A DNA stretch of 64,000 nucleotides from NCBI RefSeq assembly GCF_039555335.1, contig NC_092628.1:57461547-57525546 (forward strand). The letters run 5' to 3'. This DNA is from Amphiura filiformis (taxonomy: Eukaryota > Echinodermata > Ophiuroidea > Amphilepidida > Amphiuridae). This document shows, in pieces, positions 46,175 to 57,590 of this stretch. The notes beneath the pieces are model-generated. The model was not told the origin of the DNA and ran no database searches. It saw nothing but the letters and a program-made list of their open reading frames with translations. Position numbers and translations under genes: made by a program. Position 1 is the stretch's first letter. Every line of letters starts with the position of its first letter.

Positions 46175-46750
46175 AATGATAGTCAGTCATTTATCTTTTG
46201 GTCGTTATATGACTATCATTTGGCCGTACCTACGGTAGCTGTTTTTAAACAACACATGAAAAAACATCTGCCAAGTGAATCGTAATTACATTCATGTTTC
46301 ATTGCTACTTTAAAACGGTCTCTCATTTTTTGCTATCAGGTCAGCTTTATGTCGGCACCCTAATTTTTTGGTACATTATTTAGTTTACCATCAGTTTTAT
46401 ATTTTCCAATAATATGTATCATGTCACTCCAAATTGTGTGCCCAGTGCATGGACAGCCTTGTGGCCATAACTGCTTGCTTTCACTATCTCGTCCATAGGC
46501 ACTCAGTGCACGATTTTTAGTGAAAATTGTACCGAGCGTATTTTATTTTTTGGTTAAATGTTGTATGTTGTAACTTTAGGCCGAGGTTAGCAGTGTCCTC
46601 ATCCATCTCATTGACGTTTTGCATAAAAATAGTTGCTTTTTCCATTATATTATTGTATATAAAATACATCCTTGTATCTCATTGTATCATAATTATATTG
46701 TTGTATAATGAATGGATGAAATAAATTGATTGATTGATTGATTGATTAAT
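46175..46750 (+). mobile_element. 3' end of a LINE with (TTGA)n tail
   Basis: A short frame ends PTVAVFKQHMKKHL and a stop (about 46225-46282), the usual end of Jockey/CR1-type ORF2. It is followed by a 3' UTR and AATAAATTGATTGATTGATT (46719-46748). 5'-truncated insertion inside intron 1, in sense orientation. Confidence 0.65.
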
Positions 46751-47342
46751 ATATTAAGGACTGGCTTACGCCATTTTGGATGTCAATGGGAAATACACAC
46801 TTAACGATTTGCGCCGGTTAGAAACTTGAAAAAAAATCTTTAAAATGTCATCAATGTAGGCCTATATAAAAGTGCTACCAATCTTATTGTGCTTGCTAAT
46901 TTAAGACTCGGTTGAAACACAATTAAGGATCGAATGCATTTTAGTGTCAAAAAAAGGTAAAATTATCGTCAAAGTTCTGCCGAAATCGGCACTCTTGCGA
47001 AGGGTTCAGATTTCGAATCGGGAACGATAATATCCGATCTTTGCGATAAAAACACAAAATTACAACTTTAAACATACTATTGGCAAAAGACATTATTACC
47101 AAACAATATAGAATAGAAAATTTGACATCATTTTCTCAAAATATTGAAGAAATTTGCTCTCTAGACATCGAAAAAGTACGCAATCCAATTCCCGTTCAAA
47201 CGCGTGGGAAACTGAAAGTGCATAATCCCCACTAAAGTGGCCCTACAAAATATTCGATGTAAACATATCTACGTCATTTAATCTATTCCCATTCTATTTC
47301 CAGTAGCCTAATATTTAAGTTCTAACCAGAGAAGATGTATTA

Positions 47343-47925
47343 GGGAACAACCCAAAAGTTCGATGAAGCCCTATAAACGAAAGTCCTTTCGTTAGAAGGC
47401 TAACCCCCTCCCCCCTCCCTTCTAACGTAAGTTTTCAAATATCGAAAATTCCAACCCGGATTCATACGATACAGGACCGTCGCTATGGTGGATGGGGATG
47501 TGGAAGAGTGCAACAATGCAATGATATCGGTCACGTTGATGGGAGAAACCAATATTCTATTTTATTTTATAATATTTTTCTTCATACCTTTTGGGCACGA
47601 AAAAATTATGACTTGCTGGATTTTCAAATAAAAAAGAATCAAGGTGCGGTACAGCTGATTAAAATGAACTTAAAATTGCAGGTTGCGAGTACTGCACTCT
47701 ATATTGATTTGAAATTATTTCGAAACAACCACTGTAAAATGTCAATATCGTACTTCAGAAAATACTAAAATTTATATATTAAATCCTTTAAAAGATCAAC
47801 TTTGACCGATGTTTTAACTACTTTTTTACATACTTAATAGGACTTGTTGACCCCTTCCCTCCCTAACGAAAGGACTTTCGTTTATAGGGCTACATCGAAG
47901 TTTTGGGTTGTTCCCTTAAGGATGA
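47343..47925. mobile_element. Fold-back element with GGGAACAACCCAAAAGTTCG ends
   Basis: GGGAACAACCCAAAAGTTCG, AAGCCCTATAAACG and AAAGTCCTTTCGTTAG at the left are matched inversely at 47865-47918. The right half of a second copy is at 51770-51877. Flanking sequence 47255-47300 is also matched inversely at 51945-51990. Confidence 0.75.
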
Positions 47926-48049
47926 AACTTTTCAGCCATAAAGGTTTTATGTTTTCCGGTAATGTTTACTTCAAATGCTGACGTGGGAGTCAATAATTGG
48001 GATAATTAGCTTAATCTCTTTTCATCTTCTCTGATTGAATGTAGGAATT

Positions 48050-48780
48050 GCTTGAATCTGGGGGATTTCTCTTTGCCGAGAACCACTGTGTCTAAAGTCG
48101 GCATCCGCTAAAAGAGTTATCAGGACGAGGATGTTTATACTCACAGACTATATAGGCCTGCCCCTACATTATTTTTTTCTTCTGAAAACCACCCATCGTC
48201 CCAGATTTTAAATTTCCCTTTCCCGAGAACCGTTATTGTTTTTTTTCTTTCTGAAAACCGCCACCCCAGATTTTAAATTTCTCTTTGTCGAGAACCGCTG
48301 TGTCTAAAGTCAACATCCTCTGAAAGAGTTGTCAGGACGAGGATGTTTAGATATGAAGTACTCACCGACAATATACCCCTTCCCGAAAACCGCCCAACGT
48401 CAGCTTTCAAACTTCTCTTTCATTTCAAAAGGCGTTAAAAGCAAAATTTGTACAGTACATGGTGTATATTGCCTCGTGCTTACTTCATCCACGAACACCA
48501 CCCCAAAACATTGTTTTTTTTTCTTCTGAAAACCGCCCCATGCCAGATCACCGCCCGTTATTATAGGTCTTTTTAAACCGCCCCATGCCAGATTTTAAAT
48601 TTCTCTTTCCCGAGAACCGCTCTGTTTACAAAGTTGGCATTATTGCCTTTTTCTCTGAAAACCGCCCACCCCAGATTAAACATTTCTCTTTGCCGAGAAC
48701 CGCGGTGTCTAAAGTCGGAAATCCTCTGAAAGAGTCAGGACGAGGATGTTTGGATATGAAGTACTCACCGACAAAATATC
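48050..48780. repeat. Degenerate direct repeats (CCGAGAACCGC)
   Basis: The ordered words 'GAAAACCGCCC', 'CCAGATT..AAATTTCTCTTT', 'CCGAGAACCGC', 'GTGTCTAAAGTC', 'CTGAAAGAGT..TCAGGACGAG', 'GATGTTT.GATATGAAGTACTC' recur near 48060, 48230, 48340, 48600 and 48690 with deletions. Confidence 0.7.
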
Positions 48781-49022
48781 CCGGGGGGGTCACTCCCATT
48801 GTGGCTTGTACACCATCCGCGATAATAAAAACGCGTGTCGTGTTTCTAAGGGTGTCAAAAACATGAAAAATTGGGGAAAAGGGTAGCAAAATTGCAATTG
48901 CTAATACGCGGAAATGAAATTTAGGGATGTGAACAGGCGCGTTTTAGCCAAGGGTTAAATTCTTGTTTAGGGTGCTTTTCGCGGATGGTGTACATACAGG
49001 CCACAATGGGAGTGCCCCCGGG
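48779..49022. mobile_element. Fold-back element with CCCGGGGGGGTCACTCC ends
   Basis: CCCGGGGGGGTCACTCCCAT and TTGTGGC at the left, GCCACAATGGGAGTGCCCCC at the right. Arms contain ACACCATCCGCGA and inverse. Same end type as 23558-24055 and 40470-41066. Confidence 0.75.
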
Positions 49023-49249
49023 AAAATACCCCTTCCCCAAAATCGCCCAAACCCAGCTATCAAAGTTCTCTATAAGCATGCGCAATTTGAGCATTCACAA
49101 TTTAATTGCCCACAAAACAGAAGGCATCATTTTAAAAAATTACTAAAAGCATAAAAAAAGAAAACTGGGTCAATATAATTCAATATAGACTATTGCCAAA
49201 TGCCATGCTATTTAGCAAATTAATTTACCGGCTTAGGTGGAAAATACCA

Positions 49250-49452
49250 AGGAATACAATTCGCCACTTGCACGGTTCCGCCATTATGCACTATATGCGG
49301 GGAGAGCCTCGAACTGGCAGCATACATGAAAGGGAGAGTTACGTAACCTTACGCAGAATGTTAGATGACTGGTTCAATTCCCATTCATGTATGCTGCCAG
49401 TTCGAGGCTCTCCCGCACATAGTGCATAATGGCGGAACTGCAAGTGGCGAAT
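49250..49452. repeat. Long near-perfect hairpin
   Basis: TTCGCCACTTGCACGGTTCC, GCCATTATGCACTATATG and GAGAGCCTCGAACTGGCAGC are matched by their inverses at 49385-49450. The arms are about 80 bases; the loop is about 45 bases. Confidence 0.85.
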
Positions 49453-49479
49453 AGGCCTATGTCGCAGAGATATAGTCGA

Positions 49480-49603
49480 ATCTAAAAAAATAATATTCGA
49501 TATCAGAAGGACATTCCTCGTATTCAGAATGCAATTTGGTGAGTCTGATGTGCTCTCAGGTCCCACAAAAATACTGTGCAAACGTTGCTGTCCGATCCCT
49601 TAA
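49480..49603. mobile_element. TTAA MITE family A, right-end fragment (copy 3)
   Basis: GATATCAGAAGGACATTCCT, then CACAAAAATACTGTGCAAACG and ATCCCTTAA at 49600-49603, match the right end of family A. Confidence 0.7.
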
Positions 49604-50940
49604 ACTTATTTAAGTATATTATTTCCAAAATGGGTAGTCTATTATGTTGGTTGACTATTGATGTATAACTATTTTTTATCTTTCAATGAAACATGTCTAT
49701 GGAAGGAATGTGCGAGGACTTCAAAAGTAATTTCTTTCGAGGTTTTTGCTATATAATAATTCCTACCCTTTTTTTAATTATTTTTTTTTTTAAATTCAAG
49801 AAGACTGTCCTTCAGGTATTTTTATCACCAACTTCTATTTAATATAATTATGTATTATGTTTAAACACCGAGCATTTATAAAGTTTTTAAAGAGATTATG
49901 ATGAGAGAATCCAGAGTAATTGCTTTCAAATATGCAAATGAAAAGCATTATAAAAAACTTGAAAGTTTGAAAGAAATTGGGCTTATTGATTAGAATAAAT
50001 GAGTTTCAAATTGGGCTTATTGTTTAGAATAAATGAGTTTCAAATTTTCGTCCAAAAATGGTATCCAATCACTCCCAGGCACACGGGCATGAAACATGAT
50101 CAATGCAGAAAAATGAATTTAGAGCGAAATTCGGTCAAATAGGCCTGACGAGTGTCCAAAAGTTGACAACGTTTTGACTAAAAAAGTGTCCAAAAATGGT
50201 CTCAAATTACTTGGAGTATGAGTTTGTGTACCCAGTTAAACGTATAAAGGTCATTTTACGAGGAAATGGATGTTGAAAAACTGTACCTTGATAGATGAGC
50301 ATGTTTGATATAAACAATGAAATAAGCATAACAAAGCAAACGCATGGCCACATCGTAGAACAGGGTTACAGGACACGATGTAAACACCCACACACCACAA
50401 CCGCCACCCAAGCAAACATGCATACACGTGCACGCACACCCCACCACCACACCCCACCACCACACCCCACCCCTAAACCGTAACGCCTACATTCAACTCG
50501 ACTACATACACATTCTCCCCACAAACATACTCCACTCTGCCGTAAGCTGCGTAACTCTGCAATATATTTGATGATTATTACTCGCCACTAAGAAACTATA
50601 GAAATATGCATTATGCTATGCAAATACACCTGCCGAAAATGTTCGAGGAAATCCAGACATCCTTGTATTGTCTGGGTTATTGTGTGTTCCAATGTCTGTG
50701 ATTAAACTCGCAAAAGAATATGTTTTGTGTCAACCCATCTGTAAGAGAATTGTTACACAATTCAATGACGCAATTTGAAAATAGAATACTATATAATGGT
50801 AAAGAATAATTTTACCTTTCAATAGAAAGTTTCTATAGAAAAAAAATGTCTGGGATGTATAGTAACAACCTTGAAGGAAGTGAACATTTTCTAACATCTT
50901 CTCTGATCAAGCTGATACATTAAGAAAAGGAGGAATAATG
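49604..50940. other. No gene; one CA-rich tract
   Basis: AT-rich intronic sequence. A purine-poor tract of CACCCACACACC/CACCACCACACCCC words spans about 50383-50476, with antisense frames that are artefacts. Confidence 0.4.
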
Positions 50941-50954
50941 ACTCAATTAATATA

Positions 50955-51190
50955 CAAGGTGTCCCAAAAGTCCCACTTTGAACGTTCATAACTCTAGTAT
51001 TTAGCAACCGACAGCAAACATGAAGGTATCTTTGCACAAAGAAAACTCGTAGGTCTACAATGTTTTTGACACCAAATTTGCCATTTATTGTAGAAAATAA
51101 TGAATAAACTAAGTTGAAACATTTGGGCATATTTATACGCACAAAACCATATAATTTTACAACGCATCCCCAGATCCCAAGTATCCACTA
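50955..51190 (+). repeat. Solitary mariner-type end
   Basis: ATACAAGGTGTCCCAAAAGT is like the ends at 55134 and 57275 (TACAGGGTGTCCCAGAAAAA). No inverse partner is visible nearby and no transposase is present. Confidence 0.4.
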
Positions 51191-51769
51191 CCTCCTCTCA
51201 ACATCTACAACCCCCCCATTCAATTCCATTGTAATATTAAACCATAGACTGTAAAAAGAAATTACAAATAATCTAGAAGAAATCACCAAGAAATATGTAC
51301 TTATTTGTGCTTTGATTTTATTTAGAAATCGGTATAAGTTATCTTCTGAAGTTGTGCAATATTCCATTCTTCAATTTTCTGCTTTGTCACAAAACATCAC
51401 AATTTAATTATATGAAACAGTAAATGAGTGTATATTGGCTCGTTCTAACTTCATCCACGAACACCGCCCCTAAACATTTTAGCACCCCAGGTGTACTAGC
51501 ATGACTAGGGGAATTCAAAAATAGCATAATATTGCGCTAATAGCATACTATAAGGCGCAAACTATTTTAAGAATAGCACAATAGCGCTAATACCACCCCT
51601 CCAGGTGTAATAGGGGAATTCAAAAATAACACAATTGCGCTAATAACGCGCTATAAAGCCTACCGCACCATAGCTGAACCATGTGGTTTCGGCACTATAC
51701 CACTGTCACCCGGGGGTCACACCTTCTTGGCATTTGGAGATAGAGACTCAAAATAGGAATAGGAACTTT

Positions 51770-51990
51770 GACCGATGTTTTAACTACTTTTTTACAAATA
51801 CTTTTTGACCCCCTTCCCTCCCTAACGAAAGGACTTTCGTTTATAGGGCTTCATCGAACTTGTGGGTTGTTCCCTAAGAAAGACGTAAAATCGATAATAT
51901 GATGAATATTATATTATTGATTTTACGTCATCAAACATTACTGGAAATATATAGAATGGGAATAGATTAAATAACGGAGATATGTTACAT
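51770..51990. mobile_element. Right-end fragment of the 47.3 kb fold-back plus small hairpin
   Basis: CCCTAACGAAAGGACTTTCG to GTTCCCTAA (51817-51876) matches the right arm at 47860-47918. A small hairpin follows (51885-51929, GACGTAAAATCGATAATA and near inverse). Confidence 0.65.
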
Positions 51991-52317
51991 CAAATGGAAT
52001 ACATATAGTGCTGTCGAAAACCCGAGTAAAAAGAATAAACAGTAAAAAGGTTTCACCTGTCACGTTTCGAACCCGGGACCTAGCGATTGAAAAACAACTA
52101 TGACATTGGTTCTGCATTATTGCATTTGCCAATAAATACCTATTATCATGATTGTATGAACAAATTTGAGTCTAAGGGTGGTATAATAATCATGCGTAGG
52201 GCCTACTCCATCCCGGGGGTGTTGAAAAAAGGGGGGAGCATTTTTAGCAGGTCGAAACGGTGGGGAGCGATTTTTGGGGAGGGCAAGCGATTTTTCCTGC
52301 GCGTTTCGCTCGCATTT

Positions 52318-53116
52318 ATATCGTTATGAATTCGGCAGACGGCCGAATCCGGATTCGGCTTTTGGTAAATTCATTTTAGGCATGCAATACTTTTGAATTA
52401 GAGAACAAGGGATCAATGATTTACCTATAGAGGGCAGCATATCGATTTTTTAACGGTTATCGTCTTTGACCGTACTGCGAGTCACCGTTAGCTAACCCAG
52501 TATGCCGCCCTCTTTTGAAAACTTACTATGCTGTTATCATTTGATCTCCGCTAAGAAATTAATATGCTGCCCTCTATTGTGTACAGCATTGATCCCTTAT
52601 TCTCAAATTCAAAAGTAATGCATGTGTAAAATGAATTTACCAAAAGCCGAATCCGGATTCGGCCGTCTGCCGAATTCATAACGATATGATAAGACAATTT
52701 AGGGGATGTGCCTGTCAATAGGTTTTGACGTTTATATTGATAATGATAATCGTTATGAATTCGGCAGACGGCCGAATCCGGATTCGGCTTTTGGTAAATT
52801 CATTTTACACATGCATTACTTTTGAATTTGAGAATAAGGGATCAATGCTGTACACAATAGAGGGCAGCATATTAATTTCTTAGCGGAGATCATATGATAA
52901 CAGCATAGTAAGTTTTCAAAAGAGGGCGGCATACTGGGTTAGCTAACGGTGACTCGCAGTACGGTCAAAGACGATAACCGTTAAAAAATCGATATGCTGC
53001 CCTCTATAGGTAAATCATTGATCCCTTGTTCTCTAATTCAAAAGTATTGCATGCCTAAAATGAATTTACCAAAAGCCGAATCCGGATTCGGCCGTCTGCC
53101 GAATTCATAACGATAT
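52318..53116. mobile_element. Inverted pair of palindromic MITEs
   Basis: Unit 1 (52319-52686) and unit 2 (52748-53115) are reverse complements of each other with very few differences, separated by about 61 bases. Each unit has terminal inverted repeats ATCGTTATGAATTCGGCAGA continuing to GGCCGAATCCGGATTCGGC. The 18-base perfect palindrome GCCGAATCCGGATTCGGC occurs at 52342, 52646, 52771 and 53075. Interiors contain ATAGAGGGCAGCATAT near each end in opposite orientation. No ORF. The element cuts off the left part of a family A TTAA element that resumes at 53117. Confidence 0.9.
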
Positions 53117-53524
53117 GTACTGAAAGTGTATGTAGCTGGGATGAAAAGCCGACGCGACGATCAATTGAAAATTTTGACTTTTTATTGATAAACATTTTTT
53201 TCCCCAAAAGACCTAATTGTTTTGGGGAAAAATTTCATATCTTCAATACGAGAGGTCAAAATTTTCAATCGATCGTCGGCTTTTTTCTTTCTAGTTACAT
53301 ACACTTTAAGTACCCATATCATTAGATTTATAAAGTTTACTTCGAGTGTTAACTATCAAAAATATCATTTTTTTAATCATTTGCCATAAAATGCGTATTA
53401 TATCGCGAATTTCATTCGCGAAAAATCAAAATTATTTGATATCAGAAGGACATTCTTCTTATATGCCTGATGTGCTCTTGTCCCACAAAAAATACTGTCC
53501 AAACGTCCATATTCCATCCCTTAA
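53117..53524. mobile_element. TTAA MITE family A, right part (copy 4)
   Basis: AGTGTATGTAGCTGGGATGA and the GCCGACG..ATCAATTGAAAA hairpin match the inner part of the copy at 43896-44547; the end ATCCCTTAA is at 53516-53524. The left part is absent where the palindromic pair begins. Confidence 0.75.
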
Positions 53525-53969
53525 GATCATCATTGCACGGGTAATCTTGTTTTGTCCCGTATACAATATGATTCGCAAGCTTTTGCACGAGGTAAAAGGC
53601 TATCTGATCACCAGGTTAAGTTTTTCCAGCTTTTTCATGTCCTTCATAGGCTTAGGAACCGGTGGGATGGGGGGGCTTGTGGGAGCTCAACCGCCTCGAT
53701 AGATTTGTTCTGGTGGCTCAGCCCTCCAATAATTCCAGATGAAGTAAAAAAAAAAATGACCAGATACGGGTGTTTTTGACCTATTTTTCACAAAATTTCC
53801 TGACACCAAGGCGTGCGATTACACCCCCCCCCCCTCGGGCACCCTCAGGATGGGTCTCCAAATTTTTTTGTTTGGTCAGCCTCCCCCCTTCCATGATGAA
53901 AATCTTCCTAAGCCAATGATTATGATTTTTCATTTTAGAATTGCTTCAATTTGTTTCTTTCTTTTTCAG

Positions 53970-54098
53970 AGTCAACAATTTGCGGCATCATTGTTATCTT
54001 TGGGCATGAAAAAAGGAGATCGGATGGCATTCTGGGGCGCTAACCACGCAGAATGGCTAATAGGACTATATGCGTGTGCGCAACTAGGAATCATAGCG
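53970..54098 (+). CDS. ACSF2-like synthetase, exon 2
   Basis: Acceptor ctttttcag, donor gtatga, 43 codons, phase 0 at both ends. Encodes SQQFAASLLSLGMKKGDRMA and FWGANHAEWLIGLYACAQLG, the GL.KGDR/G.N..EW region typical of ANL enzymes. Confidence 0.9.
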
Positions 54099-56204
54099 GT
54101 ATGATTATGTCATTGATCGTGTATAATACAGTTTCATTAAGGGTATACGATGTATTGTTGGTCGAAGCAGCCAAAAAAAGTAGGTCACAGCATCTTGCGA
54201 ATGGTAGTGAGCTTTAGCAAAAATTGCATTGCTCAATTCATAGCGAGCGTGTAGAAGAATTCAAATATCATAGATATACTTTTGTAGGTCCTGTGGTTCT
54301 TGAGTTATGTTGAAACAACAACACTTTTGTAAAACGTACATAACTCATTAACAACAATAAATTAAGCAAGTTTTCAAAGTATGTGATTTGTAGAATGAAC
54401 TTTTGCAAAACACCAAAGTGTTATTTTTCAATAATATATTGATTCAGATAATGAAAATCGACAATACCTCGTATACCCTTAATCCAGCATATACAGGGCT
54501 TCCCAGAAAATTACCGGGTGAATGAATTGGACATAAGTCGATAAATGGGAATCCAAATCTTATTATGCATCTTATTATGCTAATTTTACTTGAATCGGTT
54601 GACCGATTGCAAAGAAATGATAAGTGATTACATAACGCATGCATCCCCGTGCATGCATCAAACCAACACAATGCGCACTGTCAATGGGCTTTAGATTTTA
54701 TTCAGTGAATCCTTTTTGTTATTTTTAAACAACCTGTTTCTTGCAGATTTAATTAGGTTTTGATCAAATTTGAAAAACTGCATGATATTGAAAATGAAAG
54801 CTTGCATGTAAGATGATGCTCAGTACTTGTAAATATCTTTTTTTTTTTTGCATAAAGAATTTGAGCTGGCTAAAAAGTTTTCTCACACACATTAATGTTT
54901 TAGGAATATTTCCAAGAAATGGTAATGCAAAGTTTAAATCTTTTGAAACTTCAATATAATGTTACATGATATCAAAAATCACACGTTGTCATTCTTGGCT
55001 CCAATGTTCTTTGGAAAGTTAAATATTACATAATGCACAGCATAAAAAATTAAAGCTGGGAAGTTTCCAATTGCAGAAATCAAAGTTTTCTCGGACAAAC
55101 TGATGTTCATCTTCAGCGAAAGCTTGAATGACATACAGGGTGTCCCAGAAAAAAATACCGGGCAAATGAAATTGGCATTAAAATCCACAGATCTAAAAAT
55201 CAGCGTGTGGCCCATCTTATTCTGCACATTATACGCTGATTTTACTGGAATCGGTTGACTGATTGCGAAGAAATGAGCGATTACATAACGCATGCGTCAA
55301 TTCACTTCATTCCAAGTTTGAAAGAAAGATAATTCAACACAATGTATGCCGCGCCGTAGTTAACTGTGAATTACTTCATATTTTGTACCGTGAAATCCTT
55401 TTAGCTCTTTTAAAATAATCTGTATCTTGCAAAACATTTAATTAGGCTTTGTTCAAATTTGAGAACCTGCACGATATTGAAAATGAAAGCTTGCATGTAA
55501 GATGATCCTCGGTACTTGTAAATATCTTTTTTCGTAAATGTTGATATAAATGTTGCATAAAGAATTCCATCTGGTTTAACAAAATTCTCACACACATTAA
55601 TGTTTTGGGAATATTTCCAAGAAATTGTAATGCAAAGTTTAAATCTTAACACTTCAACATTAATGTTGCATTGTATCAAAAATCACATGTAAAGCTGTAA
55701 GCACTTAATCATTGTCTTTCTTGGCTCAAATGTTCTTTGGAAAGTTAAAATATAACATATTTGCACAACCTAAAGTATTAAAGTTGTAAAGCTTCCAATT
55801 GCAGAAATCAAAGTTTTCTCGAACAAATTGTTATTCAAACTGTGAAAGCATGAATATTCCACCATCGGATTATAAAATAGATAATGTGGACTAAATTTAG
55901 TGAGCGAGTATGAAAAAAGCGCCTGTTGATTCAACCGAATCAAATAAAATTTTCGTATGTGATGCACAATAAAATAGGCTATGCGCTACTTTTTTAATGT
56001 TTTGATTATGATGTCTAGTTCTCGACTTACGTTCAATTTTATTTCCTCGGTATTTTTTTCTGGGACACCCTGTACACCGTCGGATTATAAAATAGATAAT
56101 GAGGAATACATTTAACGCGATACACAAACATTAAGAAGGAGTCGAATGGACGAGTATGATAAAAGTGCCTGTTGATCAAACTTCGAATGAACTGCATTGA
56201 TCCC

Positions 56205-57130
56205 GGGCATTGATAGTCCGGCTGCCAGTGGGTTTGACGTTGTTTCGGTGTCCGTAGTTTTGTTTTTGATGGATATTGCTTCTCAAGACCACCAACTTCA
56301 AAATTAAGTTTACTGGAACTCTGTCAGCATTGAACATTGTGAGATATGGCGGGTCAGAGTTCACACAGGGGTCAAAATTCAAATTGCTCAAATGCTGTTG
56401 AAAAGTTCTCCAAATTATGCCTCTTGTCATGGCGATCCAGAAAAAGTATACTTTTACCTATCTGAGACATTCCCTTCTGGAGTTATAAGCAGAAAGGTCA
56501 AAGGTCACCATTTTACCTCCACAGGGGTCAAAACCTGAAAAATGCTCCGATTTGTATGAAAATAGTCGCAAATATTTCGTCTTCTATAAATAATTAAAAA
56601 ACAGAATAGTTTGCCATAGCTAGGATGTTTCGTTACTATGGTAACGTGGTGATAAAGGTCAATGCCCATTGAATCATGTATAGACCAGGCCCTTTTTGCT
56701 ATGTTACCATGGTTACCCATGTAAGGAAGCATCATACACAGTACAAACTATTAGTTTTCTGCATGGAATTTCTATGACGAACAATTTGAGACTATTTTGG
56801 TGAAGATCGGAGCATTTTTCAGGTTTTGACCCCTGTGGAGGTAAAATCGTGACCTTTAACCTTTTTGCTTATAACTCCAGAAGGGTATGTCACAGATAGA
56901 TAAAGGATACTTTTTGGTGAACTTTTCAACAGCATTTGAGCGATTTTAATTTTTGACCTCTGTGTGAACTTTGACCCGCCATGTCTCAAATTGCTCAATG
57001 GTGACAGAGTTCCAGTAAACTTTTGACGTTGGTGGTCTTGAGAAGCAATATTCATCAAAAACAAAACTATGGACACCAAAACAAGCTTCTGTGGCAAAAT
57101 TGAGTTTGGCAGACGGACTATGATGGGCGC
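56205..57130. mobile_element. Large fold-back element with DR1 motif
   Basis: The left arm (AGTCCGGCTGCCAGTGGGTT, TGCTTCTCAAGACCACCAAC, TACCTCCACAGGGGTCAAAA) is matched in inverse at 56820-57120. The inner part has the GTTACTATGGTAAC/GTTACCATGGTTAC hairpin. Related to 21690-22200. Inserted inside the outer mariner-type element. Confidence 0.75.
56495..56507 (+). promoter_or_regulatory. Perfect DR1 motif AGGTCAAAGGTCA
   Basis: Same 13 bases and same position in the repeat as at 21951. Function not shown. Confidence 0.35.
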
Positions 57131-57456
57131 ATCTTTAATTTCTTCGCAACCAGTCAACTGAATCAAATAAAATTTACGTATATGATGCAGAATAAAATGA
57201 GCTACGTGTTACATTTTTTGATTTCAATTTATGTCCAAATTCATTCACCAGGTAATTTTTCTGGGACACCCTGTATACCAATTGAGATCATGTAGGGCCT
57301 AGCTAGGCTAAGCCTAGTGCCAATCAGACCGATCCTCGCAATTTTACTCAATTGATTTAATATTACATAGCAGATATGGACGAACGATAATTACCCAATT
57401 AATTTAACCATTCAAACATAATTTCGTTATACCTAGTTTGTTTGTCATAATTGTAG

Positions 57457-57510
57457 GTGACGTTCAGGTTGGCTTTGCCTGTACAAGCGCTTGATATTCT
57501 GCTTAAAAAG
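57457..57510 (+). CDS. ACSF2-like synthetase, exon 3
   Basis: Acceptor cataattgtag, donor gtaaga, 18 codons, phase 0. Encodes VTFRLALPVQALDILLKK, aligning without gaps to the segment before the family's 'VLKK' helix, although the usual N-P-A core is changed. Small exon, accepted because phase and spacing fit both neighbours. Confidence 0.75.
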
Positions 57511-57590
57511 GTAAGAAAGTGAGACACTGATAAGGCGTAAGTGTGTGAACTCATTAGACTAATAACCACATTGTCAAAACATAAGGGAAG

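Larger units (their letters stand above)
46033..53969 (+). other. Intron 1 of the synthetase gene
   Basis: 7.9 kb; holds the LINE tail, several fold-back elements, GC-rich direct repeats and the inverted palindromic pair. No further exon was found in it. Confidence 0.6.
54494..57275. mobile_element. Nested mariner-type elements with TACAGGGTGTCCCAGAA ends
   Basis: Outer ends: TACAGGGCTTCCCAGAAAAT at 54494 and inverse CTGGGACACCCTGTA at about 57259-57273. Inner ends: TACAGGGTGTCCCAGAAAAA at 55134 and inverse at 56054-56073. The DNA after each left end is a direct repeat for several hundred bases (54550-54835 resembles 55210-55525, e.g. GATATTGAAAATGAAAGCTT). So a second related copy is inserted in or beside the first. 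No intact transposase was seen. Confidence 0.65.
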
